This document shows positions 27,017 to 38,546 of a stretch of 64,000 nt of DNA, in pieces; position 1 is the stretch's first letter, and every line of letters begins with the position of its first letter. A model generated the notes under the pieces. It saw only the letters and a program-made list of their open reading frames with translations, did not search any database and was not told where the DNA came from. The DNA comes from CAWBAT01 sp046331665. Lineage in GTDB: Bacteria > Acidobacteriota > Terriglobia > Versatilivoradales > Versatilivoraceae. The stretch is from NCBI GenBank assembly GCA_046331665.1, contig JAXLQK010000016.1:84485-148484 (forward strand), given 5' to 3'. A program made the translations under genes and the position numbers.

Positions 27017-28091
27017 TCACCAGCCCGGCAGAAAAGTCCCCATGGGAGGTCTGTCCTTGAGTTTCTTGTAGAGCTTCATTTCTCTTTCTCCGGCCTTCTT
27101 TTTACCTAGCTGGAGGTACAGTTGTCCGAGCTGATAATGAGCGTCCGCGTCATTCGGATCAGATTGGACAGCGGCAAGAAACTGCGTTTCAGCTTCTCCC
27201 ATCCTGCCCAGTTGAACCAAGGCTTTTCCTCTGGCGATTTGAGCCTGAGTCCAGTTCGGGGAGATCATCATCCCTTGCTCGAAATAGGGGATGCTTTCAG
27301 CCGGCTTATTTTGTCTTAGGAACAGGAGCCCGAGGTTTAAATAGGCCCATTTGTATTTTTGAGTCGATTGCTCACTGAGCTCGATGGCCTTCCGAAAGGC
27401 ATTTTGAGCCTCGTCGAATAGGTCCAGAGAATCGAGTACTTGTCCCAACAGATCGTAGGTTTCGATGGAGCGTGGATTGAGCTGAAGCGCATTTTCAAGG
27501 GATTTCCGGGCCAGGTCAGGGCGATTGGACTGTTGATAAACACGTCCCAAGTAATAATGCCCTTCGACGAGCTGTGGGTTCAACCGAACCGCTTTACTCA
27601 GTAATTTTCAGCCTCGGGTGTTTGTTTCAATTGGCATATAGGCCATTCTGAAGGAAGAGCTTACATGGTTATCTTCAAGGCTGAGCGATTTTTCAAAGGC
27701 TTCTACCGAGAGGCGATACCGGCCCTGCTTGAACAAACAGAATCCCAGCACGTAATAACCTTCGGCGGATTGATTCTGAGCCTGGTGGAATTCACGGACC
27801 GAGGCTTCCGCATCTCCCCAAAAGCCTCGCTTAATGTAGATCAATGCCAGTTGATAGCTGGCGTTGGCCTGGGTGGCAGGATCTTCCAACGCCTCCCGAA
27901 ACGCCTTTTCCGCCTGACTGAGATTCCCCTTCTTCATGTGGTACAGCCCTTGTTCGTAGGCATTCTGTTCTCGAGAGCTTGAGCCTGGGCACAGGCCACG
28001 GGATACCACACCCCAGCAAACACAAGAGAGTGGCCAGGATCGTCCGCGCTACGATTCCAGAGATGAAGAGTCTTCGAAATATAAGTCTCAT
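27017..28091 (-). pseudogene. Secreted TPR protein C, frameshifted
   Basis: Pieces of one exported tetratricopeptide-repeat protein. The start at 28091 gives a signal peptide (MRLIFRRLFISGIVARTI...). The frame changes at about 27985 into QNAYEQGLYHMKKGN and again near 27600 into LNPQLVEGHYYLGRVY, ending at 27017. At least seven TPR units with the usual A-x8-Y/G-L pattern can be traced. It is the last and most complete of three adjacent, related TPR genes. Function unknown; extracytoplasmic scaffolding is inferred from the signal and repeats. Confidence 0.75.
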
Positions 28092-28347
28092 AAGCTGACC
28101 GGCGGCGTTCTCTCAAGAGGTAGGGGTTGTGGGCCAACCCGCTCCAATTTTAATTTTGCCTGGATTGAAAGAGAAGGCAAGAGTGGAGTTTCGATCTCAG
28201 AAAAACTAGGAAGGGTAGGGCGAAAAGTCGATAGGGAAGGGATATGTTTCGAAGAGACGTGATTTACGAAAAAAGAGCACCGCTTTACACTCGAGTGTGG
28301 AGCCGGGAACTTCCTTTTTTCTCATTCCAGCGGTGTTGGCTTTGCTT

Positions 28348-29391
28348 TCAAGTTTTGAAAAATTCCCAATTCTGCGCCTTTTCTTTTTGGCCAAGCCTGC
28401 GGTAAAGCTGACCCGTTGGTAATGGGCTTCTCCGCAGTCCGGGTCCACGGATCGCAGCCAGGAAATTAGACCTGGCCTCCTCTGTCTTGCCCATCTGCAG
28501 TTGCGCTTTTCCCAGTGAAACCAGTGCCTTGGACCACTGGGGGTGAATCAATAGGGCGTGTTCAATGCTGGCAAGACTTTCGGGAATTCGATTTTGTTTC
28601 AACAGCAATTCACCCAGGTTCAAATAAGGCCAGGCAGACTTGACGGCCAGTTTCTGATTGAGCTGAATGGCTTTTTGAAACGATTCAATCGCCGGTTCAA
28701 TTTTTCCCGGCATCCAGGGTCAACCCGAGATTGTCGTAAGCCTTCATGTAATCGGGGCTTAATCTGGATGGCGTTTTCAAAAGATTTTTGGGCTTGTTCG
28801 AACCGATTGATGGAATAGTAGTAGCGCCCCAGGAAATAATGGATTTCTGCCGAGCGGGGATTAGCCTTGCGCCTCGTGTTTAGTTCACGTTCTGCGACGT
28901 CGTTGTGATTTGTCTGGAAGTAGCAAAGCCCCAGGATCTGTGGGCATCCGCATTTTCGCTTTTCACCTTGAGCGATTTCTCGAGCGAGGGAATGGCGGCA
29001 TCGTACTTTCCCTGGCGGAACAACGAATATCCCAGGACGTATAATCCGTCTGCGGCTCCGGGCCGGGCCAGCAGAAATCGAGTAACCGAATCTGTAGCTT
29101 TATCCCATTGCCCCTTCCCCAGATAAACCCAAGCAAGCCAACTGATAATGAACCTCGGCGGGAGCCTTGGGGTCCTGCAAGGCAGATGGGGCAAAATTTT
29201 TCCGCCAGGTCATATTCGCGCTTGGCCAGAGAGATCCAGTCCGGCTTCATAAGAGGATCGAGATTGACTCGCGATGGAGGGTGTCCACGCCACAGCCAGG
29301 AGGAGAAGACAGCAGCAACCCCGAACGTAGATTTGCCTGAAGAAAGCGCCTTCCGTCCGCACGGGGATATGAATCGTAGGAAGTGCGGCAT
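28348..29391 (-). pseudogene. Secreted TPR protein B, heavily frameshifted
   Basis: The second TPR gene of the array, with at least five frame changes. A hydrophobic signal-like stretch (CCCLLLLAVAW) at about 29320-29290 is in a different frame from the N-terminus. The repeats LAWVYLGKGQWDKATDSV, GYSLFRQGKYDAAIPSLEKSL, LGRYYYSINRFEQAQKSFENA and LGELLLKQNRIPESLASIEHALL follow in several frames. It shares wording with protein C (WAYLNLG, AL-QLGK), indicating tandem duplication. The 3' end is uncertain because more indels lie near 28400-28450. Confidence 0.7.
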
Positions 29392-29486
29392 CGATCCCAG
29401 CTCGCCGGGGATTACGGGCTTGCCAGGGGTGGGCTCTGTGGATGAGGGAGCAACGGGGTCAGCGTCTCCTTCGATGGTCGGCTGGG

Positions 29487-30692
29487 CTACTGAGGCCCGG
29501 CAACAACGGGTTCTGGGCGGCCTTGACTTTCTTGGCGAGTGGTCTCATGACCTTCAATTTCAGCTTTGGCTTCTGGAGTCCGTCCCTGCTTTCGGTAAAT
29601 GCTGGCAAGACGATAGTGCGCCGTGTCTTCCTCCGGATCCAACTCGATGACTTTCTTATAGTGTTTGATTGCTTTTTCGAGATCGTTCTTCTGAAATAGA
29701 CTTTCCCCAAATCCCGGTGAGCCTGGGCTAGAGTTGGGGACAAAAGGACCGCCTTTTCCAGGTACGAAATGGCTTCATCCCAACGGCTCTTCAAATTATA
29801 AATCGCCGATTTTCCAAATGGCCATGTAGTTTTCCGGATTCAGTTTCAACTCTTCCTCGAATTCCTTGAGCCCTTCTTCGACCCGTCCCGCCCGCCAATA
29901 AACATCCCCCAATTCGTAATGCAGGCCAGGCAAATTGGGTTTTCGGGCAATGGCCTTTCGATACGCGTCAATGGCGTTTTCGACGTTTTTCTGGCTGTCA
30001 TAGGATTGAGCAAGAACTTGATAAACTCGATAAGAATCCGGGTCGATCTCAGCCATCTTCAGATAAGCCGCGCCCATCAACTTGCCGTAGACTTGTCCGA
30101 GCGTGTAGTGGGCATCCACATCCTTCGGGGAGAGCTTGATCACCTTCTGCACTTCATCCAAGGCCTCCTCGTAACGTCCCAAGTCGAAATAACACCGTCC
30201 CAGGTAAAGGTGGGCTTGAGTATCCTTCGGATTGGCTCGAAGAGCTCGCTGGAGTGGGGCAAGACCTTTCTCCGGTTGATTCGTTCGATAATAGTCGATC
30301 CCCAGAAAGAGGTTTGCTCCAAGCAACTCAGGGTTTAGTTTGAGAGCCCGCTGGAACGAGTCTATGGCTTCGCGGTACTTGTATTGAAGATGAAAAACAA
30401 TTCCAAGATTATTATAGAGAATGGGTTCGTCGGGTTGCAGTTTAATGGCAGATTGATATTCGGCAATTGCCTTGGCAAAATCCCCCGCCTTCTCGGCTTG
30501 GCGGGCGGCTGCAAAATGTTCGCGCACCTGGTCTTCGGCCGTTGATTGGATTGCCTGAAGAGGGGATGCCCAGAGAAGTAACCCGGCCAGGAGAATAGGG
30601 AAGACCCAGCACTTTGGAGGATTGCGGGGTAAGGAAGAGGACGACCTCTGATATCCATTCGTCCCGTGGTGATCTCTGGACCGCCAGTTCAT
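29487..30692 (-). pseudogene. Secreted TPR protein A, frameshifted near its 3' end
   Basis: The first gene of the TPR array. ATG at 30692 gives a signal peptide (CWVFPILLAGLLLWASPLQA). Eight or more TPR units run in one frame to about 29796. The frame then shifts (GDL, then LKSRWDEAISYLEKA) and shifts again near 29695 (into DLEKAIKHYKKVIELDPEED), ending at 29487. Only two indels are needed for a full-length protein of about 400 residues. The neighbouring repeats are clean, so recent decay or sequence error are both possible. A longer frame upstream to 30803 is not favoured. Confidence 0.78.
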
Positions 30693-30835
30693 AAGCTCAT
30701 TCTTCGAAGTCGGGGATGTATAGCGAGGTTGTATTGTACAGCAGATTGGGTCGTGATCCTTCGGGAATTGCGTTGAGAAGCCGGTGTCAGAGAGTGTGAA
30801 CAAGTCTGGATTGGTAGTACTTCACGAAGAGACAT

Positions 30836-30878
30836 AGAGCCAGTCCCCATCTGCGGGCACAGGACGGGGACTGGCTCT
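30836..30878. terminator. Perfect 13-bp hairpin after the TonB receptor gene
   Basis: AGAGCCAGTCCCC at 30836-30848 pairs with GGGGACTGGCTCT at 30866-30878 across a 17-nt loop. It begins 9 nt after the receptor gene's stop on the minus strand and also sits before the TPR array. No T-run follows on the minus strand, so it may act as a transcript-end or stabilising hairpin rather than a classic terminator. Confidence 0.5.
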
Positions 30879-30886
30879 CTTTAAGG

Positions 30887-33800
30887 CTAGAAAGTAAATC
30901 TTAGGGCGAACTGAATGAGTCGCGGATTGTTCGCCTGTCCATTTACTTTCCCATAATCTCCCGAACCACGGTTACTCGTAATATTGTTCCCGAACCAGGT
31001 TCGATTGAAGGCGTTGAAGAGATCCATTCGAAATTCGAAGTACTTCACATCTCCGATGTAAGTCTTCTTCATAATGCTGAAGTCTTCATTGTAGTAAGCG
31101 AAGCCTCGCATATCCGGATAGGTACGAGAAGCATTCCCAAATGTGAACGGGGCAGGGTTTTCGAATGCGCCCGCGTTAAGGTAGGTGTCACGGTTTGGAT
31201 CGAAGTCCGAGAAGGAGTTGACCTTGTTGGCACCCGCAACCGCATTGGGACGAAGCCTGGAATTGAATATCGGCAAGGCATTATTTGTTCTCAACCAGAG
31301 TGGATAGCCGCTTTGGTAGGTCTGAATTCCGCTGAAGCTCCACCCGCCCGTAAATTTTCCAGCCGCTCCTCCCTTGGTAAGAAATTTCTTGCCTGGACCG
31401 AAAGGCAATTCATAGGTATAGCTGAATACCAGGCTTTGAGGGATGTCGTTTTCACTGATGCTCTTTTCCGCTTTCCGATTAAACGCATCCTGGGCCCCCG
31501 CTGAGAAATAGGCCGCCAACTGCGACCCCGCGGCATCCAGAGTCTTGGCTACCGTATAGGACACCAGGAAGTTGAAGTCCTTGGCAAACCGCTTCTCCAG
31601 CTTCAACTGCATTGCGTTATAGGTGGAATTTCCAGCTAACTCATATTCGTTATAAACCCATGTACTGCGGGTAGGGCCGCAAGGCCTGGGCAATACCGTT
31701 GTTGGTTCTCGCATAGGGACTTTTGATCCCGGCTACCGCATTGGGGCAGGTGCCATCGCCAAGACAACTGATGTTGGCATTCAGTTCATTGCCCAGGTAG
31801 AGCCACTTCGGGTCGACTTGATCCGGAGTGGTGAGATTGCTGGGTAAGCGAGTTCCCTTGTTCCCCACGTAGGCCACATCCAAGAGCAAGTTACTGCCAA
31901 ACTGATGCTGAACGTTCAAATTCCAATTCTGAACATAGGGCTGTCGCTGTCTTCCGGGTTCCATCCAGTTTCCAGCAGATCCATTCTGGAAGGAAGGATC
32001 AAGCGAAGGCGGGTAGAGGAAGTTCTGTGGGAAGCCATTGTCAATGTTGAAAGCAGGAGTGATCCCGTTGTCTTGAGTACTGCGCGTAACGTCGGCGAAA
32101 TACCCAATTCCATAGGCCGTACGTTGGCCATTGTCGAGCACTGAACCGGCCCCTACATAATAGACTCCATAGGCAGCCCGTACCACGGTATTGGGTCTAA
32201 GCTGATAAGCGATTCCGACACGCGGCCCAAATTCTTTCTTGTCAGCAGGAAAGAAACGTGGAATGCCCAGCTTGCCGGGACCGGTTCCTGTAAAGACCAA
32301 CGCCCCAGGAATACCACCGGCACCTGGATTGGGAGTGGTATTGCTAAAGTTTGACATCCGGTCATAGGCTTCGCCTCTGGGGAAGGGCAATTCGTAGCGC
32401 AATCCGTAATTGAGCGTGAGTTTGGGGGTAACTTTGTACGTGTCCTGGAAATACCAAGCGTAATATTCGTAGCGCCAACCGAAGACCGTGTTATTGACAA
32501 AGAGCCTGCCGGTATCCACCTGGCCCAGCAGGAAGCTGGCGAAGGGGTTTCCCGTCGCTGTTGTATTGGGAAGGCCGGTTTCGAGGTTGCTGTAGTTGTA
32601 TTGTCCGAGCCCTACTCCATTGAAAATCATGTTTTCCTGGTTCTTGCGCATATCAAAGCCGAATTTGAAGGTATGTTTCGACTTAATCCAGGTGATGTTC
32701 TCCACTCCGACAAAGCCATTTTCAATGTTGGTGTTCTCACCACCACCGGAGCCCCAGGGGTGATAGTTTTCCGAAAAATTAAAACGGGGGAATCCATTGA
32801 CATCCTGAGCCCCCGTAATCCCCAGCGTCTCGTTGTAGTTCTTTTCATAAACCAGAGGAACGCCGGCAAACTTGCTTCGGTTGAACCCGAAGGTTCCGTG
32901 CTGAATCAAGTTGGGACGAATGAACCAGTCCCAGTTGAGCCGCAATATCTGCTGGGGATGATCTGTGACTCCTGCCGTGCTGACCGGCCCGGACAAAGCG
33001 CCGGCCCCGGCGGCATCTATCCCATAAAACTTATTGAACCCGTACCAGCCGCTCAATCGCTGTTTTGCACCGAAAGTCTGGTCAATCCGGAACCCCCATT
33101 GGTTGGTGTCGTTAGTCCCACCCTGGGTCGAACGGTAATTGTTGAAAGGTTGGTCTGGATTGAAATTGGGAAGTGGAACGTAAGCCAGGACATTTTTGGC
33201 CACCGTGCTGAATCGACTCTGGGGAATAACATTTCCAGGGAAAGGATCCCGAATCAATTTTCCATCCACCACCCGGGTCGTCGCGGGGTCGAAAATGGGA
33301 ATCAGCTGGCCGGAAGCATTCCTCAAATCACTGAAATCACCATTTCTTTCCAGCTGGGTCGGAACCGTTGTCAGAAAGTTGGCTGCCCCTGAACGGTAGC
33401 GGAATCCGTCATAATAAAAGAAGAAAAAAGTTTTGTTCTTGCCGTTGTAAAGCTTCGGAATCCAAACGGGACCGCCAACGTTTACACCAAATTCATTCTG
33501 GTTGAGTTTGGGAACACTGGCAGCATAAAATCCCCGCGCATCCAATACGTTATTCCGGAAATAATCGTAAACCGAACCGTGAAATTCATTGGTCCCAGAT
33601 CTGGTTGTGAAACTGACGATTCCTCCACCGGTGCGACCGTATTCGGCCGCGAAGTTACCCGTCTCCACCTTGAATTCCTGAACAGCGTCCTGAGGGAAGG
33701 GAATGTTGCGGAAGTCGCCCGAAACGTTTGTGTTTTGAATGGTGGCGCCGTCCACCTGAATCTCAAAAGCAAAGGTTTGCCCACCATTGACGCTCGTCCC

Positions 33801-34361
33801 AAAGGTCCTTCCCGTCGTATTGTTGCCATATCCTGCGCCACTTTGAGCGCCGGTGACACCGGGGACCAAAGCGATAAAGTTGATGGGGCTCCGAGCCTCA
33901 CCAGCCATCGGTAAGGGTAACTCTGAGATCTGTTGGTTGGTGACTGATGTGCTTAATTCGGAGGATTCCGGCTTAAGTTGCGGAGCGGCAGCTTCGACTT
34001 CCACCGTCTGGGTAACTTCACCAACCTCCAGCGTAAAATCGACTCTCATGTTCTGACCAACCAAGAGCGGGAAATTGTCCCTGACCGCCGTCTTGAATCC
34101 TTGTTTCTCAACTGTAATCCTATAGGTCCCTGACTGAACCTGCGGCATGGTATAGTTTCCGCTCGAGGTAGACGTCACAACGGACTTCGTGTCCGTCTTC
34201 ACATTTATCACTGTCACAGTAGCGTCAGGGACGACGGCACCGCTAGCGTCGGTCACGAGCCCGGCAATTGTTCCCCGGTCACTCTGGGCATAAACTAGTC
34301 CTGAGGGGATAGAGAAAAAACTCAAAAGGAGTAACAGTGTGAAAAACTTAGTCCAGTTCAT
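30887..34361 (-). pseudogene. Oar-like TonB-dependent receptor with carboxypeptidase-regulatory domain, one frameshift
   Basis: About 1,150 residues in two frames. ATG at 34361 has a GGAGG site 8 nt upstream and starts a signal peptide (MNWTKFFTLLLLLSFF). Residues about 25-110 are a carboxypeptidase-regulatory-like domain (GTIAGLVTDASGAVVPDATVTV). A plug domain follows, then a beta-barrel with a terminal aromatic strand ending FALRFTF. The frame changes at about 31655 (ALRPYPQYMG, then VYNEYELAGNSTYNAM). Such receptors are highly amplified in Acidobacteriota and probably import polymers or peptides. One base change would restore the gene. Confidence 0.87.
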
Positions 34362-34988
34362 CGGGACTTCCTCCTTAAGAAATTTAGATTGAATGTATTT
34401 ACGCACAACGTTCTCCTTGAAAGAGCTTTCCAATTTGGCGTGAATCACAATTTGTGAAAGTTAGGAACTACCAGGAATCGAATACCAAGGACATCTGTTC
34501 GTCTTTAAACCAGGTTTTGCAGAATTCTCGAAAGGATCCATTCTGATGAAACATGAATGTCACAATAATTTAACTTAGCAATTGATTATCCAAAATTTTT
34601 ATTTAACCCAACTTGAAACACATAAGTTTAAGAAAAATATAGAATTTATTTTTGGACTAACGATTAGCTGATTTCCATTTACCCGCATTCAAAATTGCCA
34701 CATATACGAATAATTGAATTTTATTACAAAAAAATGGAAATGCATGATGTCCGTTGATACGAAAAAATGTATGACAGTGACAAATACTTGGCAAAAAAGT
34801 CAAACATAGAGCAAGAACTCAGCATCCATTCTTCCGAACTTATTAACTCGGCTTGATGGCAAAAGAAAACGTCGTCGCCTTTATTCCCGCCACTGCTGAT
34901 CCAATTAAGTCACTGGCTTTGCAAAATGGACACAACTTGTTCCCGACCCAATGCATCCATAGCAGTTAAAAGACATGGAGCAAGGCCT
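34362..34988. other. AT-rich divergent intergenic region
   Basis: A gap of 627 nt, distinctly more AT-rich than its neighbours between about 34490 and 34820 and without a gene or REP palindrome. It separates the leftward TonB receptor from the rightward VWFA gene and should contain both promoters. A TTGAAA near 34612 followed after about 19 nt by TATAGA is a weak rightward sigma-70 candidate, some 350 nt before the VWFA start. Nothing else is recognised. Confidence 0.4.
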
Positions 34989-36821
34989 ATGACGGGACTG
35001 GTTCGCTGGATGTTTTTCATAACTCTGGTTATCTTGTCAGCCTTGATCCCTGCGGTTTCCGCGCAAACCTCCACGCCGGATCCTTCAATCACCGCTTTAG
35101 CTCTGCCTGGTCAAAATATCGGGTCGCATACGATTGCCGCGGGAGAGCGACTTGCCCTATTGCTGGAAACGGACTTGAACAGCTCTACGACCAGGGCGGG
35201 TGATCCGTTCACACTGAGGACAACCGGAGATTTCATGGTTGGAAATCAGGTGGCGATTCCTGACGGTACTCAAGTCAATGGCACGGTGACCCGCGTCGTC
35301 CGAGGCGGAAAACTTGCCGGGAAAGCCCTGATTCAACTGCACTTCAGGGACCTCTGCCTGGCTGACGGCACCGTTTTGCCCTTCCGAGCGACGCTCCTGC
35401 GTGCGGGATTTACCCAAATCGCCGGCGGCAAGGGTGAAGAGGTGACATTGAAAGGAGAGAGAGGGAGCGGAGGAAATATGTCCGCGGTAGGACAAGGGGC
35501 CATTCAAGGAGCCTTGCTTGGGGTGATGATGGGTGGTGGAAAGGGGGCGGCCATCGGTGGGGCGAGCGGAGCCGCCGTAGGATTAGCCAGTGTCATGCTC
35601 AGACGGGGTCCTGAATTGGATTTGCCCCGAGACATGCTCTTCGAGGTTGTCTTAAAGGAATCTCTTAGCATTCCGAAAGCGGCCAGCGCTCAATCCCTGA
35701 AAATCGCTCGGACCGGGGCGAATCCGCCAGTCATTTCAACTCAGTCACAGCCGGCGCCCGGAAACGAAAGTCGTCCAATGGAGGCGCCGGAACCAGTCCC
35801 GGATTTCACCAAGGAAACCGCGCCCTCCCCGGACGCGACTGCAATGGCTGAAGAGGCGAAACTTGATGTGCCTCCCAGACCGCTCCCTGGCCCTCCTTCA
35901 CAAGCTCCTGTTCTCGAGAATGAAGAGGCGGCACCCAGTGACTATCAATTGCGCATCGACGTGCAATTGGTCATGGTGGATGCCATCGTACGCGATGCGG
36001 CGGGTCAGCCTATCGATCATTTGAAACGCGAAGACTTTCGCTTGCTCGAGGACGGGATCGAACAGAAGATTCAGACGTTCTCCCGCGACGAACTTCCCTT
36101 GGCGGTGGCTTTAGTGGTTGATCGAAGCGGCAGTGTGGCGCCCTATATGAACGAGTTACGGCGGGCGGCTTACCGGGCTTTGTCTCAGCTGAAAACAGGC
36201 GACCAGGTGTGCCTGTTTACCTTCGATAGCGAGGTGCAGCGCTTGGAAGGCTTAACCAGTGACCGGCAGAGAATCGCTGACCGTATTGCCATGATTCAAG
36301 CGGGTGGGGGGACGAACATCGTGGATGCTCTTTTCGATGCCGTCTATTACTTGAATGCGGTGGCACGAGATCGTCGCCGCGTCGTGATTCTGGTTTCGGA
36401 CAATGAGGCGACGACCAAGCCTCGTTCCAACCAGAACCAGCTCATCCGCATGGCCATGGAAACGGAAACGGTGGTTTACAGCGTAAAGACCGAAGGCGAG
36501 GAGACGCCCGTGACGATGCGCGTGCCTCTCTGGCTGAGTGGAAATGGCTCCGTTCCAAAAATTGTCCACGAAACCGGCGGGGAAATCATCGATGTGCGAG
36601 CGGTCGGTTCGCTGGACGCGGCTCTGGCAGCCGTCGTCACCCGTCTGAAGCTGAGATACACGCTGGGATATCAGCCATCGGGTCCGGTAAGCTCTGCCTC
36701 ATTCCATAAAATTGATGTCCAGTTGAGCGGTCGTTTTGGAACGCCAGAAGTCAACTATCGTATTAATGCCCGCCGCGGCTACTATACTTCCGAAACCGCA
36801 ACTGCCGGTAAAAATCCCTAA
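34989..36821 (+). CDS. Secreted VWFA-domain protein, Acidobacterial type
   Basis: A 610-residue exported protein. ATG at 34989 lies 8 nt after a GGAG site and gives a signal peptide (FFITLVILSALIPAVSAQ). Residues about 40-200 form a domain with a Gly-rich segment (GALLGVMMGGGKGAAIGGASG). After a Pro-rich linker, residues about 320-600 form a von Willebrand A-like domain of the TIGR03436 type: a VDAIVRDAAGQPIDHL strand, then VVDRSGSV in place of the canonical DxSxS metal motif and a GGGTNIVDAL segment. It is of the kind common in Acidobacteriota, with unknown ligands. No frameshift. Confidence 0.83.
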   Translation: MTGLVRWMFFITLVILSALIPAVSAQTSTPDPSITALALPGQNIGSHTIAAGERLALLLETDLNSSTTRAGDPFTLRTTGDFMVGNQVAIPDGTQVNGTVTRVVRGGKLAGKALIQLHFRDLCLADGTVLPFRATLLRAGFTQIAGGKGEEVTLKGERGSGGNMSAVGQGAIQGALLGVMMGGGKGAAIGGASGAAVGLASVMLRRGPELDLPRDMLFEVVLKESLSIPKAASAQSLKIARTGANPPVISTQSQPAPGNESRPMEAPEPVPDFTKETAPSPDATAMAEEAKLDVPPRPLPGPPSQAPVLENEEAAPSDYQLRIDVQLVMVDAIVRDAAGQPIDHLKREDFRLLEDGIEQKIQTFSRDELPLAVALVVDRSGSVAPYMNELRRAAYRALSQLKTGDQVCLFTFDSEVQRLEGLTSDRQRIADRIAMIQAGGGTNIVDALFDAVYYLNAVARDRRRVVILVSDNEATTKPRSNQNQLIRMAMETETVVYSVKTEGEETPVTMRVPLWLSGNGSVPKIVHETGGEIIDVRAVGSLDAALAAVVTRLKLRYTLGYQPSGPVSSASFHKIDVQLSGRFGTPEVNYRINARRGYYTSETATAGKNP

Positions 36822-37127
36822 TCCCTAAACCCAGCCAGGTTTCCTTTACACCTCCGGAAAGTGCCTTCCATTCTGGCGCTAAGGAACTCTCAGAAGCTTC
36901 CTGGAAGGTGGCCCTTCAGGTGCAATTCCTTTGCTGGGCCCTTCTTCCATTAGCGGCAGCAATATTCGGTTCTACAAACTAAGTCGTTCATTTGTACGAC
37001 TCTGGAGAGAAGAGTCCAAGTCGAGGTATTCGCTTGACCCATACTGCCAGTGGGGGAAGCAACTCTTGGCGGGGCTACTCCACCCACTGCAGTCAGCGAT
37101 TCCGTGAAACACCATTCAGAGGAAGTC
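36822..37127. other. Intergenic region before the MFS gene
   Basis: 306 nt. No gene, REP-like palindrome or clear terminator seen; some short G/C-rich inverted segments are not convincing. Confidence 0.4.
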
Positions 37128-38474
37128 ATGGACGCTCTGCCCGGAAATCAAGTCCGTTGTCAGACCGATGCGTCTCGGTTGATCCCCTACCGTTGGGTCC
37201 TCACGATCTTCTTGTTCTTGATTGCCACGCTCTTCTATTCGGACCGTACGGCTTATGCAACCCTCTTCCCGCTGTTGCGGGGCGACCTGGGTTTTAGCGA
37301 GTTGTGGCTGGGAGCAATAAGCGCCTTCTATTTGTGGAGTTTTGCCCTGGTGTCGCCATTTGCCGGCTATTGGGGAGATCGCATTCCGCGGCGGGCGCTG
37401 GTGATCTTTAGCATCCTCTGTTGGAGTTTAATTACGGTTGCTTCGAGCCTCGTTTCCAGTGCCAACCAGCTCCTGGCCTTGCGAATTGCCTTGGGAGCCA
37501 CGGAGTGTGTCTTCGTCCCCAATGCCATCGCCCTTCTTGGCGAATATCACGGGGCTCGAACTCGGGGAACAGCCATGGCACTCTTCGTGGCCGGCATCAA
37601 TTTGGGTTTGGTGTGCGGTGGCACTTTCTCAGGCTTCCTGGGGGAATCCTATGGTTGGCGCCCAGCGATTCAGCTCCTGGGAGGATCCGGGCTTCTGTTC
37701 CTTGCGCTTGGCTACTTCATTCTTGTCAAACACGCCGTCCCTCCGGAAGAGTTGGCAACCGCCTCTGAAGTCCGGGCACCACTCTGGGGAACCTTGGCCG
37801 AAATTATGCGAGTCCCCACTTTCTGGATCCTGGCGATCGATGGAATCGTTTTGAACTTTGGGGCGTGGATCTTTTTGAATTGGCTCCCGCTCTATTTCCA
37901 GGAATCCTTCGGCTTGGGTTTGACGGCTTCGGGGTTTTCGGCCACTGCCTATATGACCGCCGGGGTGATTCTGGGGATCCTGTTCGGAGGGGCCCTCTCT
38001 GATTGGATTGTGAAATACGGGTTGCACCAGCGCTTGTCCCTTGAGACCGTCCTCATCTTCTTTTCTGCGCCTTTTCCCCTCCTGTTTTTGATTCAGGGAA
38101 AATATGGTGTGATTGCCTTCTCCATTTTTGCCTTTAATTTCTTCCGTTCGATGGGGCAAGCCAACTCGAGCCCAATCACTTGCGAGGTATTGAAGCGCGG
38201 GACCTGGTCCACATGTTTTGGATTCATGAATATGGTGAACAGCCTGGCCGCTGGGGGTGGGGTCGTCCTGGCAGGGTATTTGAAAAGCTCGATGGGATTG
38301 AAAGAGATTTTTGCGGCCGTTTCGTTGATTGTCTTCCTGGCCGCTCTTGTCCTCGTTTATGGATACCTGCGTTATATCCGGCAGGACCTGCTGAGGGCAG
38401 GTCAAGAGCCGGCCGCGGAGGTTCCTCCGGCGCTTTCCGCGTCTCAGTTGGGCTCTGATCCCGAACGGCCCTAA
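37128..38474 (+). CDS. MFS transporter
   Basis: A 448-residue major-facilitator protein with about twelve membrane helices. ATG at 37128 lies 5 nt after a GAGG site; the frame is open upstream to 37050. The loop 2-3 motif reads GYWGDRIPRR, and helix 1 contains FYSDRTAYATL, both typical of the anion:cation symporter (ACS) branch. Substrate is likely an organic acid or sugar acid, but that is inference. It has no operon partner. Confidence 0.85.
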   Translation: MDALPGNQVRCQTDASRLIPYRWVLTIFLFLIATLFYSDRTAYATLFPLLRGDLGFSELWLGAISAFYLWSFALVSPFAGYWGDRIPRRALVIFSILCWSLITVASSLVSSANQLLALRIALGATECVFVPNAIALLGEYHGARTRGTAMALFVAGINLGLVCGGTFSGFLGESYGWRPAIQLLGGSGLLFLALGYFILVKHAVPPEELATASEVRAPLWGTLAEIMRVPTFWILAIDGIVLNFGAWIFLNWLPLYFQESFGLGLTASGFSATAYMTAGVILGILFGGALSDWIVKYGLHQRLSLETVLIFFSAPFPLLFLIQGKYGVIAFSIFAFNFFRSMGQANSSPITCEVLKRGTWSTCFGFMNMVNSLAAGGGVVLAGYLKSSMGLKEIFAAVSLIVFLAALVLVYGYLRYIRQDLLRAGQEPAAEVPPALSASQLGSDPERP

Positions 38475-38546
38475 GGGAGTCGAGAGAATGGAAGCAGTAC
38501 AGGTACCAGGAGTACCCCGCGAAGAAAAGCCCAACGGGGGTATGAG

